DNA of 64,000 nucleotides from Acidimicrobiaceae bacterium (GTDB lineage: Bacteria > Actinomycetota > Acidimicrobiia > Acidimicrobiales > UBA8190): NCBI GenBank assembly GCA_003151475.1, contig PLXQ01000060.1, positions 15,173 through 79,172 of the forward strand, read 5' to 3'. The notes beneath the pieces are model-generated. The model was not told the origin of the DNA. It ran no database searches and worked only from the letters and a program-made list of their open reading frames with translations. This document shows, piece by piece, positions 47,519-57,601 of the stretch. Positions within the stretch are counted from its first letter, which is position 1, and the number at the start of each line of letters is the position of its first letter. A program made the translations under genes and the position numbers.

Positions 47519-47891
47519 AATGCGGACCGTACTTCGACTCGAAGCAGTCAGCAATGGCTCGCAACTCGCTCCGGTCCGTCACTGTGATCGCCTGACCCTC
47601 GACCACAAGATCGAGTCATTCAAGATCGTTACAACCCGTCGTGAGGACGCAGTGACGGTTCTCAGCAAGATTTTTGGCCTTGCGCTCCGTCGATCCGGTG
47701 CAGAAGTGCAACGCGCCGTTCACCCATACGCCGAGGAGTGGAGTCACGTGCGGTCTTCCATCCGGACGCACGGTGGACAACCAATAGACGTCGGCGTCCT
47801 GCAAAGCCCCCCGAGCTTGGGCCCACGCGGTGGCGACGGCGTCTTTGCTGCTAAACGGACTCAATTGTGCTACTGGCTCGATCTCAGGCAT
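47497..47891 (-). pseudogene. PPOX-type split-barrel gene, stopped and truncated
   Basis: Starts MPEIEPVAQLSPFSS and carries the split-barrel signature ADVYWLSTVRPDGRPHVTPL and ALHFCTGSTERKAKNLAEN. At 47616 an in-frame TGA interrupts (GCNDLE-stop) and the same frame continues LDLVVEGQAITVTDRSEL and FESKYGPHF before it is cut by the transposase remnant. A nonsense change plus truncation, so non-functional. Confidence 0.75.
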
Positions 47892-48101
47892 CTGGGGTCT
47901 CCTTCTGCATCGGCCGTCGAACAGGCACTGCAGGCGTCAATGGCATTCGGGCTCTCTCATGCGAGGGTATCCCCGACCGCCGGGTCAGCGACGGCGACCA
48001 ACTGCCCCGTAACGACCCTTCTGCCACACGCGCAAACCGGTTCGGCAATGGCACTGCCAAGGTTCAGCGTCGTCCCACGTGAGTTACGCGAGGCTTGCGG
48101 G

Positions 48102-49016
48102 GTGTCGGACCCACCCAAGGACCCTCCTGTCGTCACCCCGGGCCCGCTCGTAGGGGTGGACGACCCCGACGACCCGCAACTCGCCCCCTACCGGGACCTC
48201 AACGACCCGGCTGGCCGGATCCGGCTGGCCGCCGACGAGTCGGTCTTCGTCGTCGAGGGGAGGCTCGCGGTCGACCGGCTCCTCACGTCCGAGTACACAA
48301 TACGTTCGCTGCTCGTCGATGATCACCAGGTGACGGCGGCAAGTGACCTGGTAGCGGCCACACGGGCCCGGGGCGCGCCGGTGTTCGTAGGGTCTCGTGC
48401 CCTTGTGGCCGGCACGGTCGGCTTCGCCCTGCACAGGGGTGTGGTAGCGGTCGCGAACCGCCCGTCGCCCACCGACACAGGACGGCTACTGGCCGACGCC
48501 GCGGGAACATCCGCTCCAGAGGGAGCTCCCCTGCTCGTCGCCGTCCTCGAGGGCCTCAACGACCATGAGAATATCGGGGCCCTGTTCCGCAACGCCGCCG
48601 CCTTCGGAGTGGCAGGCGTCCTCCTGGACCCGACGTGCGCCGACCCGCTCTACCGCCGGTCGATCCGGGTATCCGTTGGGCACGTCCTCCACATGCCGTT
48701 CGCCCGGTTGGTGCCGTGGCCGACCGGGCTCCACCAGGTTCGGGCCGCCGGCTTCGTCATCGCCGCGTTGGCACCGCGTCCGGCCGCCGACAGCGGGGTC
48801 CCTGCCGTCAGTCTCGCCGAGTTGAAGGCCTGGATGTCCAGCTCAGATCACCCCGTTGGTGTCGCCCTGCTCGTCGGTGCAGAGGGGCCGGGCCTGACCG
48901 ATACGGCCTTGGCAGCCTCCGACGTGGTGGTCCCCATCCCGATCGTGGACAGGGTCGACTCGCTGAACGTAGCAACGGCCGCCGCCGTCGCCTTCCACGT
49001 GCTCGCCGGCCTCTGA
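48102..49016 (+). CDS. SpoU/TrmH-family RNA 2'-O-methyltransferase
   Basis: 304 residues from GTG 48102 (ATG 48048 is an alternative; the frame is open further upstream). N-terminal substrate-binding part: FVVEGRLAVDRLL, VFVGSRALVAGTVGFALHRGV. C-terminal SPOUT knot: LLVAVLEGLNDHENIGALFRNAAAFGVAGVLLD (motif 1), then GVALLVGAEGPGLTD and VVVPIPIVDRVDSLNVATAAAVAFH (motifs 2-3, with the conserved N-E-less variant SLNVA). Methylates a ribose in rRNA or tRNA; exact target unknown. Confidence 0.9.
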   Translation: MSDPPKDPPVVTPGPLVGVDDPDDPQLAPYRDLNDPAGRIRLAADESVFVVEGRLAVDRLLTSEYTIRSLLVDDHQVTAASDLVAATRARGAPVFVGSRALVAGTVGFALHRGVVAVANRPSPTDTGRLLADAAGTSAPEGAPLLVAVLEGLNDHENIGALFRNAAAFGVAGVLLDPTCADPLYRRSIRVSVGHVLHMPFARLVPWPTGLHQVRAAGFVIAALAPRPAADSGVPAVSLAELKAWMSSSDHPVGVALLVGAEGPGLTDTALAASDVVVPIPIVDRVDSLNVATAAAVAFHVLAGL

Positions 49017-49397
49017 CGTCTGGGTCCCGGGCGTCGGGGCGGGGACGTTTGGAAAAGTACCGAACGCCGGCTACGGGTGACGGAAGAATGCCGCCGCCCA
49101 CGGTGGAACGGCGCCAGATTCATAGTCTGACATGCCGATTGGTAACGCCGCCCCGCAGTGGAGGCTGGCACCCGGTTCAACCGATCGCAACGACCGGCTA
49201 CCGGATGTCTCAGGGATAACCCGGACCGGGCCAGCCATCCGAAATCGCGCGGCGACGTCGTTCCGTGCGGATGTCCGGAGGGCGGGTCTCACTGGATCGG
49301 CACCTCCAGCCCGGTCCAGACAGATACACGCGGCCACGTCGATCACCCCTGCGATCTTCGCCACCGAGGCGTACCGTGAAGGACCGATGACACGACG
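49017..49397. other. Intergenic region between the SpoU and sulfotransferase genes
   Basis: No gene or regulatory element recognised. Confidence 0.5.
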
Positions 49398-50345
49398 ATG
49401 GGAGCAGGACGGGTGACGGTGGGGAGCGAGCGCCGTCGGGCGACGACGCTCGGCGAGCTTCAATCGAAGATGGCGTGCCTGGTCTCGGCGGAGGGCTACC
49501 GTGCAGGATTGGAGTTCGTGCCTCGCTCGACCGACGTGATCATCGCACCGTATGCCAAGTGCGGCACGACCTGGCTGCAGCAGATGGTGCACGGCCTGCG
49601 TACGGGTGGAGATCTCGACTTCCACGACATCTCGCGCGTCGTGCCGTGGATCGAGACGGCCGGCGATCTCGGCATCGATCTCGACGCTGAGCAACGCGGC
49701 GAACCGCGTGCCTTCAAGAGCCACCTGGCGTGGCACGACGTCCCCAAGGGAGGGCGCTACATCGTCGCGGTGCGCGATCCGCGCGATGCACTCGTGTCGG
49801 CGTATCGGTTCTTCGAGGGTTGGTTCTTTGAGCCCGGCGACATCGACATCGACACGCTCGGGCGGCAGCGTTTCGTCCAGGGCCGCGACTACTACACTCA
49901 CCTGACGTCGTGGTGGCCCCGCCGGCACGACCCCGACGTGCTGTTGCTCGCCTACGAGCAGATGTGCGACGACCCTAAGGGGACCGTGCGCCGCGTGGCG
50001 CGGTTCATCGGTCTCGATGCCAGCGAGGAATGCATCGCCATGGCGTGTGAGCAGTCCTCGCTTGAATCGATGCGGGCGAACAACGACAAGTACGACGACG
50101 CGATGATGCGCGCGCACAGCGAGCGGGCGTGTGGCCTGCCACCGGGCAGCGAGTCAAGCAAGGTCAGGGCCGGCGGGGTTGGCGGGTACCGCGTCGAGTT
50201 CTCCGACGCGCTGTTGGACGACCTCGACTCGACGTGGCGCGACACAATCGGTGCCCAATTCGCCGTCCCCGACTATGAGGCTCTGCTCGAGGATCTCGCC
50301 GCCAGCCGAACGAGCGTCGCGATTGCCCGACAGGTCAGCCGTTAA
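49398..50345 (+). CDS. Sulfotransferase family protein
   Basis: 315 residues. The PAPS 5'-phosphosulfate-binding loop is YAKCGTTWLQQMVHGL (residues 51-66), the 3'-phosphate-binding motif is VRDPRDALVSAYRFFEGWF, and the catalytic-His-type segment is FKSHLAWHDVPKG. The C-terminal RxGxxGxW-like loop reads KVRAGGVGGYR. Cytosolic transfer of sulfate from PAPS to a hydroxyl of an unknown acceptor (alcohol, sterol, phenol or amine-type lipid). The start could also be a downstream GTG. Confidence 0.88.
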   Translation: MGAGRVTVGSERRRATTLGELQSKMACLVSAEGYRAGLEFVPRSTDVIIAPYAKCGTTWLQQMVHGLRTGGDLDFHDISRVVPWIETAGDLGIDLDAEQRGEPRAFKSHLAWHDVPKGGRYIVAVRDPRDALVSAYRFFEGWFFEPGDIDIDTLGRQRFVQGRDYYTHLTSWWPRRHDPDVLLLAYEQMCDDPKGTVRRVARFIGLDASEECIAMACEQSSLESMRANNDKYDDAMMRAHSERACGLPPGSESSKVRAGGVGGYRVEFSDALLDDLDSTWRDTIGAQFAVPDYEALLEDLAASRTSVAIARQVSR

Positions 50346-50679
50346 GCACCGCGCAGGAGCTCTCCCGGGCCCGCAGTGGGGCGCATAGCACTCGCTCGAC
50401 CTCCGCCAATGGAGGGTCGCAGGCCGGCGCAACCGCTGGATACATCGTCCCCTCCGGGTGGCCTCGAGTGGCGCTTACTCGCCCGGTATTGTTCAGAGCT
50501 GGCGATAACGGTCTTTCGACTCCCTTCATTGCATCCCGTCCGAGGGCCGTGACCTCGGCGGGCCGGCAATCTGATCCAGCACCCTGACCGGGTGACGTGG
50601 AGGCTCCCTTGCGTACGCTGTGGAGACTCTCGCGCCCCAGCCACGCCCACACCGCCACCACGCTTTGGCGACGGACGAA
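50346..50679. other. Intergenic region after the sulfotransferase gene
   Basis: Between two convergent genes; nothing recognised. Confidence 0.5.
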
Positions 50680-51621
50680 TCAGGCGGGTCGCAGCCCGGT
50701 CCACGAATGCGCGACCCGGACCACGCCATACGCGGCGACGAGTAAAGCGACCAACATCAGCGCCATCGTCAGCGCGAGCTGAACATTGAACGGCGAAGGA
50801 CTCGTCCCCGATGCCGTTCCCTCGAGGAACCACGGCGCATCCTTGGCCACGGCTCCCCACCAGAGCGCTGTGGCCGCCGTGATAACGACCATGGTTCCGG
50901 CCACCGCAACGGCCAGAATCGCCTCAAAGTGGAGGACACGGCGTGTCAAGTCGATCGTGCGAGCGGCAACCACGCCGGCCGCCGTCCATTGAGCCAGGGT
51001 CGCGGCCGCCAGTAGCGCCCATGCAGCGAGGACCCATGAATAGAGACCGTCGCCTCCGTTGCGCTGAAACTCGTTGAGGTGATGGGCCCAAACGCTGAGA
51101 GGGATGACCGCACCAACCGTCACCACAGTGAACACGCTGGCCCGGAGCACGTATCGCCGGATGGAGGACCACCCGCCAACGCGTACAAACTGCACAAACG
51201 CAGGAAACGTGGCGACTGCTCCCAGCACCACGAGCGTCACCCCCATGATTCCGAGGGCGACCACGACGTCAAAGGCGCCCTCTGGTATCGCCCGCGACGC
51301 GACCGGCAGGGCTTGAGCAAAGTGCTCCGATGCCTTGGAGAAACTGGCTCCGGCCAGCACGAAGGCAGTCCAGGCGCAAAGGACCAGCAGTGACCCGGCT
51401 CGTGCCCGCTCGACAGGTGAAGGCTGGACGCCGACGAGGCCCGATTCATGGACGCGCTCACGCAACCCGGCCCAGACCAATGACAGCTTCACCTTGAGCG
51501 TCGGCCGCTGCTCGTCTGAGTAGTCCTCCATCAGGACCACGAGCTCCTCTCCGTAGCGCTCGCGCCAGGCGGGTGGATACCATCGGAGCAACGCAGCCCT
51601 TTCGTCTTTGCTCCCGTTCAT
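50680..51621 (-). CDS. Polytopic membrane protein coupled to PadR regulator
   Basis: 313 residues from ATG 51621, which overlaps the PadR stop. The N-terminal part (LRWYPPAWRERYGEELVVLMED) is the cytoplasmic start typical of actinobacterial proteins found with PadR regulators. About seven hydrophobic segments follow (LLVLCAWTAFVLAGASF, VVVALGIMGVTLVVLGAVA and others). No catalytic motif. The PadR probably controls this gene; its role may be membrane-stress or drug related (inference). Confidence 0.8.
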   Translation of the reverse strand: MNGSKDERAALLRWYPPAWRERYGEELVVLMEDYSDEQRPTLKVKLSLVWAGLRERVHESGLVGVQPSPVERARAGSLLVLCAWTAFVLAGASFSKASEHFAQALPVASRAIPEGAFDVVVALGIMGVTLVVLGAVATFPAFVQFVRVGGWSSIRRYVLRASVFTVVTVGAVIPLSVWAHHLNEFQRNGGDGLYSWVLAAWALLAAATLAQWTAAGVVAARTIDLTRRVLHFEAILAVAVAGTMVVITAATALWWGAVAKDAPWFLEGTASGTSPSPFNVQLALTMALMLVALLVAAYGVVRVAHSWTGLRPA

Positions 51622-51953
51622 GCCAGCGTCCCCAACGTCAGTCCGAGACGCGATGCACCCACATCGGCGATCTGGCGCATGTCGGCAACGACGCCCGCCA
51701 GCGCGGCGGAGCCCGTCGCCGTGATGCGGTAGGGCCGGCGCCTGTCGTCGGTCTTCAACGGCTCTATCAGACCTCGCTCTTCGAGCCGGGTGATTGCCCC
51801 ATAGAGTGCGCCGGGACCAAGACAAACCCCTGCGAATTCCTCGATGTCCTTAGCCAACGCGTGCCCGTGTTTTGGCCCTGCGGCCAGGCTGGTCAGGATC
51901 AGCACCGGCGGGTCGTTTGGTCGTCGGAGTCCCGTCGGTTCTCGTTTTGCCAT
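51618..51953 (-). CDS. PadR-family transcriptional regulator
   Basis: 111 residues. Winged-helix PadR core: PPVLILTSLAAGPKHGHALAKDIEEF, LGPGALYGAITRLEERGLIEP and the wing KTDDRRRPYRITATGSAAL, with a short C-terminal dimerisation helix. A near-perfect palindrome overlaps the promoter just upstream. PadR repressors normally act on themselves and the coupled gene. Confidence 0.9.
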   Translation of the reverse strand: MAKREPTGLRRPNDPPVLILTSLAAGPKHGHALAKDIEEFAGVCLGPGALYGAITRLEERGLIEPLKTDDRRRPYRITATGSAALAGVVADMRQIADVGASRLGLTLGTLA

Positions 51954-51963
51954 TTTCCAATAA

Positions 51964-51984
51964 TACTACGTAGTACGTAGCTAC
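51964..51984. promoter_or_regulatory. Palindromic operator upstream of the PadR gene
   Basis: TACTACGTAGTACGTAGCTA contains the palindrome TACTACGTAGTA, 11 bp before the ATG. The size and position fit PadR autoregulation. Confidence 0.6.
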
Positions 51985-52052
51985 GCAAGACGAAGATACG
52001 ACAGAGTGACCGCAGCCCTGAAAAGCATGCCGCCGGCTCCGCGAAGCGAGCA

Positions 52053-53738
52053 TTAGTGAACACCAGGGGAGCCGGAGCGGCGGGACGGACGGACAGAGGC
52101 CGAAACCCTGTCTCCGGTGGCGGGGACATGAACAACCACAACGGGCATGTTCGGGCGTCCCTGTCCGAAGGTTGTCGCCGCTAACCCGATAAACAAGGGC
52201 TGGAAACCCTCGGTCTTCAGCAGATAGGCCATCCCGGTCACAACGGCGAAGCGATAATTGTTGCTCGGTTCGGCGAGTTCCAGGCGAAAGGGTGTCCGGG
52301 GCGCCACACGCGCCACAGCGGACACGCCGATGTCCGTGGCCCGCACGGCGGCCCACCCACCGATGGTGGGAGCATTTGTCCCCACGAGGGTGAGGCCCGA
52401 CGAGATCGACCAGCCAAAGAGCACTGTCACCATGGTGACGCCGGCAAGCATCGCCAGGTGGTCGGCGACCGCCTGGGCCCGCTTTCTGACCGATGGCAGT
52501 CCCTGGGAGAGAGCTCGTTGGAGGACTGGACGCACCACCTCGACGAGCGCCCAGGCCAGAGTGAGCCACACCGCCGTTCCGACCGGGATCAGCATCACGT
52601 CTACGTACCCGAAGGTGAGCACCTGCGCCGACGGGACGCTGGCGATCGCGCCCACTGTCCCGAGTGCGGCGACCAAGGAGAGTGCCGCCGATCCGGCCAA
52701 GAGGTGGCGTCGCGTGACCAGTGCGCAAACGGTGATCACTGCAAGCAGGACCAGAGTGGTAACGGCCCACCACTGAGCTCCGACGAAGGTATTGGCGACG
52801 TAAACAACGCTTGCAAAGGCCCCGTGAAGCGGTGGGGCGTGCAGCCACTTGGGGACGAGCCTGCTCGCCCCACCGAGAGCGCCGAGGGCTTGGGTCACAC
52901 CGATCTTGGCGCCGCGTTGGTGCGCCACCCGCCACAACACAGTGAAGTTTCCCGGATGGTGAGTGAGCTGCTGGACCAGCGGGGCGATCCAGGAGACGAC
53001 GCCGGCCGCCGCTCCCGCGCCGAGCCAGCCGAGGCCCACCCGCTCGCCACGGCTCCGACGAACAATCACCCCGAGCACAGGGGCTGTCAGGCAGACCGCA
53101 ATGGCTGGTGGAGCAAAGACTTCGTGGCACTGCGCCACGATGCTGGCCGAGACGAGAGCCACCGGCCACCAACGAAGTCGGCCGGTGGCCACGGCCCAGC
53201 TGGACGCCATCGTCGTGTACAGCCAGATGACGCCGAACCAGGGGTTCCACACCAAATCGACAATCACGTCGCCGCGAACAGAGAACAGGACGAGCACCGA
53301 AGTGGCAACGATCACCGCCCCCCACCACCGCGCCGCAGACCAGGCCGCCTCGATCGCCAACGTCACGCCGATGACAGCGAAGATGACGGCTCCCCACAAG
53401 GCGCCCTGTTTCGGGTCGAGGTGCACGGGCACGGCGAGCAGCCAGTTCTCGAGAGGTCCGAGGCTGTAGACGGGTTGGGATGTCAGGTGCAGGTCCACTT
53501 GGTGCCCCACCAATGGACTATGGCGTGAGAAGACCTGGTATGAGCGAAGGGCGATGGCGGCGTTGTCGAAAAGTGGTCGCCATCCTCGTGCCATGTCGGC
53601 GATACCGAATATAACAAGGGGCAGCGCGGCCACAACGTCGAGCAGCAGGTGGAGAGCATCCGGCGGCCGCCGGGGAGCTGGTTCGGTTTCCGCCCCGGTC
53701 GTCTTCTCAACCTGCGGGAGCAGAGGGATCGCCGTCAT
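52053..53738 (-). CDS. Large polytopic membrane protein (possible glycosyltransferase-like)
   Basis: 561 residues from ATG 53738; an in-frame start at 53831 is less likely. After a short cytoplasmic leader, about ten to twelve hydrophobic segments are seen (LLLDVVAALPLVIFGIADMA, FAVIGVTLAIEAAWSAARWW and onward). An extracytoplasmic stretch after helix 1 contains QPVYSLGPLENWLL, a pattern seen in actinobacterial GT-C-like proteins, but no clear DD or DxD motif follows. The last 90 residues may be soluble. Function unknown. Confidence 0.75.
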   Translation of the reverse strand: MTAIPLLPQVEKTTGAETEPAPRRPPDALHLLLDVVAALPLVIFGIADMARGWRPLFDNAAIALRSYQVFSRHSPLVGHQVDLHLTSQPVYSLGPLENWLLAVPVHLDPKQGALWGAVIFAVIGVTLAIEAAWSAARWWGAVIVATSVLVLFSVRGDVIVDLVWNPWFGVIWLYTTMASSWAVATGRLRWWPVALVSASIVAQCHEVFAPPAIAVCLTAPVLGVIVRRSRGERVGLGWLGAGAAAGVVSWIAPLVQQLTHHPGNFTVLWRVAHQRGAKIGVTQALGALGGASRLVPKWLHAPPLHGAFASVVYVANTFVGAQWWAVTTLVLLAVITVCALVTRRHLLAGSAALSLVAALGTVGAIASVPSAQVLTFGYVDVMLIPVGTAVWLTLAWALVEVVRPVLQRALSQGLPSVRKRAQAVADHLAMLAGVTMVTVLFGWSISSGLTLVGTNAPTIGGWAAVRATDIGVSAVARVAPRTPFRLELAEPSNNYRFAVVTGMAYLLKTEGFQPLFIGLAATTFGQGRPNMPVVVVHVPATGDRVSASVRPSRRSGSPGVH

Positions 53739-53917
53739 GGTCGGAGTAGCACCATACCTTGGCAAGCTCTCACCAGTGAGCTTTCGAGTTCTCGTTGACA
53801 GACGCGTCGAAATCGCCGCCAAGGGTGCCATGGGATAGGCGGCTCTAGTTCGGGCCAGTCGAATACAGATGGCTTTCGCGATCGGCGCTTATGAGCGCCG
53901 AACGAGGATCAGATCCG

Positions 53918-55700
53918 TCAATCGGGCGGCGGTAGAGAACTTTCTTGCCGTACACCTCCCAAAAGATCACGCAGCTTCGGACTGAAGAATCTCCGCCACC
54001 GGCCGGCGTGCGCCGCGCGGGTTGGGATGGCGGTGAGCACAGCGATGACGAGCAGCGTCAGGACGACCATCACCACAAGCCACAGCGCAGAGGGGAAGCG
54101 TCGTGGCCCCGCCGCCACTCCTGGCGCCGTCGTAAATGCCGATCCCGCCCGGGATGCCGAGCAACGCTCCGAGGAGAGCCGGCGGCAGAAAGGCCACGGA
54201 CAGGCCGGTGGTGATTTGCTCTGGCGTGGCTCCGAGCGCACGGGCGAGCGCGGCGGGGTGCCGTGCTTCGAGCGCTGTCGTCCAGGCGATGAAGACGGCG
54301 TTGACGGCGGCAAGGACGATGAGCATGACTGAGATGATGGTGGTCGCCTGGGCCACCTGGGCACCGAGAGACCAAGCCGCTGACCTTGCATGGACGATCA
54401 GCACGGCGACGAGACCGCTCGTGGTGACGGCGACGCTGAACACGCTGAGGAGCAGTCGCCGTGGTCGGCGCGCGGCTAGCCGGGCCGCCGAGGAGGAGCG
54501 GTGCCGGCAGGCTAATCACCGCTGTACTGCGCCGTGGAGGCCGGGCTGAGTCCTCGAGCGCGGCGACCGTGCTTTGCCGCGCGGCACGAATGGCGGGCAC
54601 GAACGTCGCGACGATCGCCACGGCGAGCGCTACTGCGACCACCAAGCCGACCGTGGTGCCGCTGAGCGACGGGGCGCTCGGGGCACCGAGAAGACCCGCC
54701 CCCGGACTGTCGATCAACGGTGCCACCAGCTGTCCGACTAGCAGTCCGATTCCGGCGGCACACAGGCCGACGAGCACGTGCTCGAACAGAAGCACGACAG
54801 CAACGAACCGCGGCGTGCCTCCGACCGCCTTCGGTAGGCCCACCCGGCGCGTTTGCTCGGCCATGCGACCGCCGACGAGCACGGTGACACTCGCGACCGC
54901 CAGGAGGGCGAGCAGCCAGCTTCCCGTAAGGAGGACCTTCTGCACCTTGGCGATCACCTGCGCGTCCCCGTCGCGGATGCTCTGCCAGGAAAACAGGGTC
55001 GGAGCTGTCGGTGAGGCGTTGGCGTCGTAGCGGTCGGCGAACACGCTGGCCCCGACTGGGTCGTTGAGCTTCAGGTTCAAGACGTAGGCGACGGGTCCGG
55101 AGGTCCCCGCGATGTGCTCGGCATCGGCTTCGGTCGCCCAGACCAGCCCGGGGTTGGAGGAGCTGACGCTCCCGACCAGGAAGCAGCCGAGGGGGCGTCC
55201 GCAGACGCCCGGATAGGCGGGGATCGCGGCGGTGACCGCCGTCCCGACCACCCGAAAGGCGGTTCCACCCAGGTTCAGCCGATCGCCCACGTGAAAACCG
55301 AGCGCGTTCGCGAACGCTGCCTCGACGACCACGCCGCCGGGCCGGACCCAGGTGCCTTGCGTCAGCTTCGGCTGATCGACTGAAGAGAACGCAGAGTTCC
55401 GCCCTTCGACCTCAGCGCCTCCGGTGGTGTGCCCCTTCTGGAGCGACGTCCACGTGACGGGGAAGGGCTCGCTGTGCTCGACCACGCCAGCGGCGTGCTG
55501 AAGGTGTAGGAGCGGGGCGGCCTCTGCATTGGCAGCCGCAAGGGGGGCGTCGAGCGTGCGCACAACATCGGTGAGAAGGAGTATCTCGAGATCATCGTCG
55601 AGCTGAAAGGCCGTCCCGGGGGACTCTGACCGAAGGTCCAAGCCGGTCACGGTCCGAAGTGTGCTTTCCCCTTTCGGGGAGTGTCGTGCCGTGAGCTGGA
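53918..55700 (-). pseudogene. FtsX-like ABC permease, frameshifted
   Basis: The N-terminal extracellular part and a full FtsX helix unit are readable (VQKVLLTGSWLLALLAVASVTVLV, FVAVVLLFEHVLVGLCAAGIG). At about 54,470 the frame is lost; homology resumes as ISVMLIVLAAVNAVFIAWTTALEARHPAALARALGATPEQ (53967-54443) and again as VVMVVLTLLVIAVLTAIPTR in a third frame ending at 53918. At least two frameshifts, and the first membrane helix of the family is missing at the N-terminus. A decayed relative of the permease at 22518. Confidence 0.75.
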
Positions 55701-55780
55701 AACACCTCGGCGAGGAGTCGTCTCGGGGGGGTCCGCTCTTCGGCAAGGCCGAGATACATCTTTGATATTTTCCGGCAGTG

Positions 55781-55807
55781 GCCGGTTCGATTCCTGCCAC
55801 CTCTACT
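55781..55807 (+). repeat. Possible decayed third att copy (tmRNA T-arm-like)
   Basis: The core GGTTCGATTCC-x-GCCACCTC-x-ACT matches the 3' end of ssrA with four mismatches over about 26 bp; one T-stem pair is broken. It could mark the far end of a second, older insertion between 46.8 and 55.8 kb. Confidence 0.4.
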
Positions 55808-55974
55808 GCTGTTGGAACAGAGAATCGAGGTTGGTCCGGTCCGACCTGGCGACCCTCTTACCCGCGTCGAAGAGGCCACGGTCTGGTAAGTCGGTGTCGA
55901 CCCTTGCTTCGGTACCCGGGCCTCCATTGTGTGGCACTCGGGTGATTTTGAATGGGTCAAGCTACCATCCCACC

Positions 55975-56895
55975 GTGCGATTTTCCGTTACCTACCCCCT
56001 GATTGCGCATCCCTCCAGCCCCGACTTCCTGACAAGGGACGCCCTCAAACAATTCTGCCAAACCGCCGAGCGCAGTGGATTCGACGGCATCGGCTTCACC
56101 GACCATCCGGCGCCCACCGCAAAATGGTTACGAGCAGGAGGTCATGATGCCCTGGATCCGTTCGTGGCCCTGTCGTTCTGTGCAGGAGTGACCGAGCGGA
56201 TTCGCCTCATCCCGAACATCGTCGTGCTTCCGTACCGACATCCGTTGATCGTGGCCAAGATGGTGGCGACGCTCGACACGCTTTCGGAGGGACGATTCAC
56301 CCTCGCGGTGGCAACCGGCTATCTACGAGGCGAGTACAAGGCACTCGGAGTGGACTTTGAACAGCGGAACGTTCTCTTCGACCAGGCGGTCGAAGTGATC
56401 CGCGGGGTCTGGTCAGAGGACGACTTCACCTACGAGGGTGCCGGGATCTCAGCCAATAGCCTCGCCGCCAATCCCAAACCTCACCCCCTTCCACCGCTGT
56501 GGATAGGGGGAAACAGCCGGCAATCCCGCCGTCGGGTGGCCCAATACGGGGATGGGTGGACTCCGTTTCCAGCACCCCGAGTCATGTCTCAGACGACCAA
56601 AACTGCACCCCTGGAGACGGTCGAGGAACTGGCAGAGATGCTCGATGAGTTGTGGCGTTTCGTCGACGAGGCGGGCCGGGACCGTGCCGAGATCGATGTC
56701 GTATTCGGAACTCCGGAAGGAGGCACAGCTGGCAGCAGGACATTCCGGCCTGAGGAGCACCTTTTGGGTCTGCAGGGATTAGAGAGGGTAGGCGTGACCT
56801 GGGCGCACACCAGCGTGCCGGGCGACTCGTTGGCTCACGCTGTCGAAGCCCTCCAGCAGTACGGTGAGATGGTCATCGCACCATCACGAGACTGA
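55975..56895 (+). CDS. LLM-class F420-dependent oxidoreductase
   Basis: 306 residues from GTG 55975. Luciferase-like TIM barrel: FCQTAERSGFDGIGFTDHP, LSFCAGVTERIRLIPNIVVLPYRHPLI, KMVATLDTLSEGRFTLAVATGYL and PPLWIGGNSRQSRRRVAQYGDGW. In actinobacteria such proteins use F420 or FMN. The substrate is not predictable. The frame is open further upstream, but that part spans the T-arm-like remnant. Confidence 0.88.
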   Translation: MRFSVTYPLIAHPSSPDFLTRDALKQFCQTAERSGFDGIGFTDHPAPTAKWLRAGGHDALDPFVALSFCAGVTERIRLIPNIVVLPYRHPLIVAKMVATLDTLSEGRFTLAVATGYLRGEYKALGVDFEQRNVLFDQAVEVIRGVWSEDDFTYEGAGISANSLAANPKPHPLPPLWIGGNSRQSRRRVAQYGDGWTPFPAPRVMSQTTKTAPLETVEELAEMLDELWRFVDEAGRDRAEIDVVFGTPEGGTAGSRTFRPEEHLLGLQGLERVGVTWAHTSVPGDSLAHAVEALQQYGEMVIAPSRD

Positions 56896-57026
56896 ACCGC
56901 CGTCGCGGCGAAGACCTGGTAGTCGGCGCCACCTTCGAGCAAACCGCCCGGGCGCCCGTTGGCAAATTCGGTCTTCCAAAGCTGAACTGAGGCGGCACTC
57001 ATACGGAGCGTGTCCCCGCGCTTTTG

Positions 57027-57361
57027 GAACAGTCGGGTTGGGGCTCGCGTCGCTGCTCGGACAGCGGACGGTGGCGGTAATCCTTCTGATCGTCCTCGAG
57101 GTCGTCCTGACGCCGATCCTCTCCCGGGCGCGGATCCCCCACCTGTCGAACCTGCAGCGTGCGGTGGTCGGCCTGGCCACGGCCCACCTGACGCCGGGCG
57201 GTCTCCCCGTGCTTGGCGGGGGCGGCGGGGGGCCCGGGGGCGGCGGGGGGAATCCCGGACTGCTACCGGAATCCACCACGGTGGCCGTCTGCGTCATCGT
57301 CGCGTGGCTGGTGGGCTGGTCAATCCTCGGCGCGTGGCGAATGATGACCAGGGACGCTTGA
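57027..57361 (+). pseudogene. C-terminal remnant of an ABC-2-type permease
   Basis: Begins abruptly with GLGLASLLGQRTVAVILLIVLEVVLTP, continues LQRAVVGLATAHLTPGGLP, a Gly-rich loop and ends VAVCVIVAWLVGWSILGAWR. This is the C-terminal two-helix part of actinobacterial ABC-2-like permeases. The preceding residues of the frame are not membrane-like, and no ATPase gene is nearby, so the gene is truncated. Confidence 0.6.
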
Positions 57362-57478
57362 CAAAAAGGACTGCCGATGGTTCACGTTGGACGAGGGTCT
57401 TGCCCTTGGCGTGACGCGGTCATCACCGGGACTCCTCTTCTAAAGGTGTGGTTACTCACCATTTTTGCCGCTCTTGGC

Positions 57479-57601
57479 CTAGTAAAAGGGGTCTACACGA
57501 ACGTCCCGGCCGTTGGCCCCGAACATCTCCTTCTCCGTCAGCCGGGGCTCGCCTGCCAGTAAGTCACGAATCCGCTCAGCCACGTCCTCGTCGTAGGCCA
57601 T
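57479..57601 (-). pseudogene. TfoX N-terminal domain remnant
   Basis: A 40-residue frame: MAYDEDVAERIRDLLAGEPR, LTEKEMFGANGRD, then VRVDPFY. The first part is the start of TfoX/Sxy N-terminal-domain proteins (about 110 residues). After KEMFG the usual FLVGGNMA region is missing and VRVDP, normally some 25 residues later, follows directly; the rest is lost. Confidence 0.6.

Noticed and set aside
55681..55974. Extended N-terminus of the LLM oxidoreductase
   Set aside because: That part runs through the T-arm-like remnant and is not barrel-like; the GTG at 55975 gives the usual MRFSVTYPL-type start.
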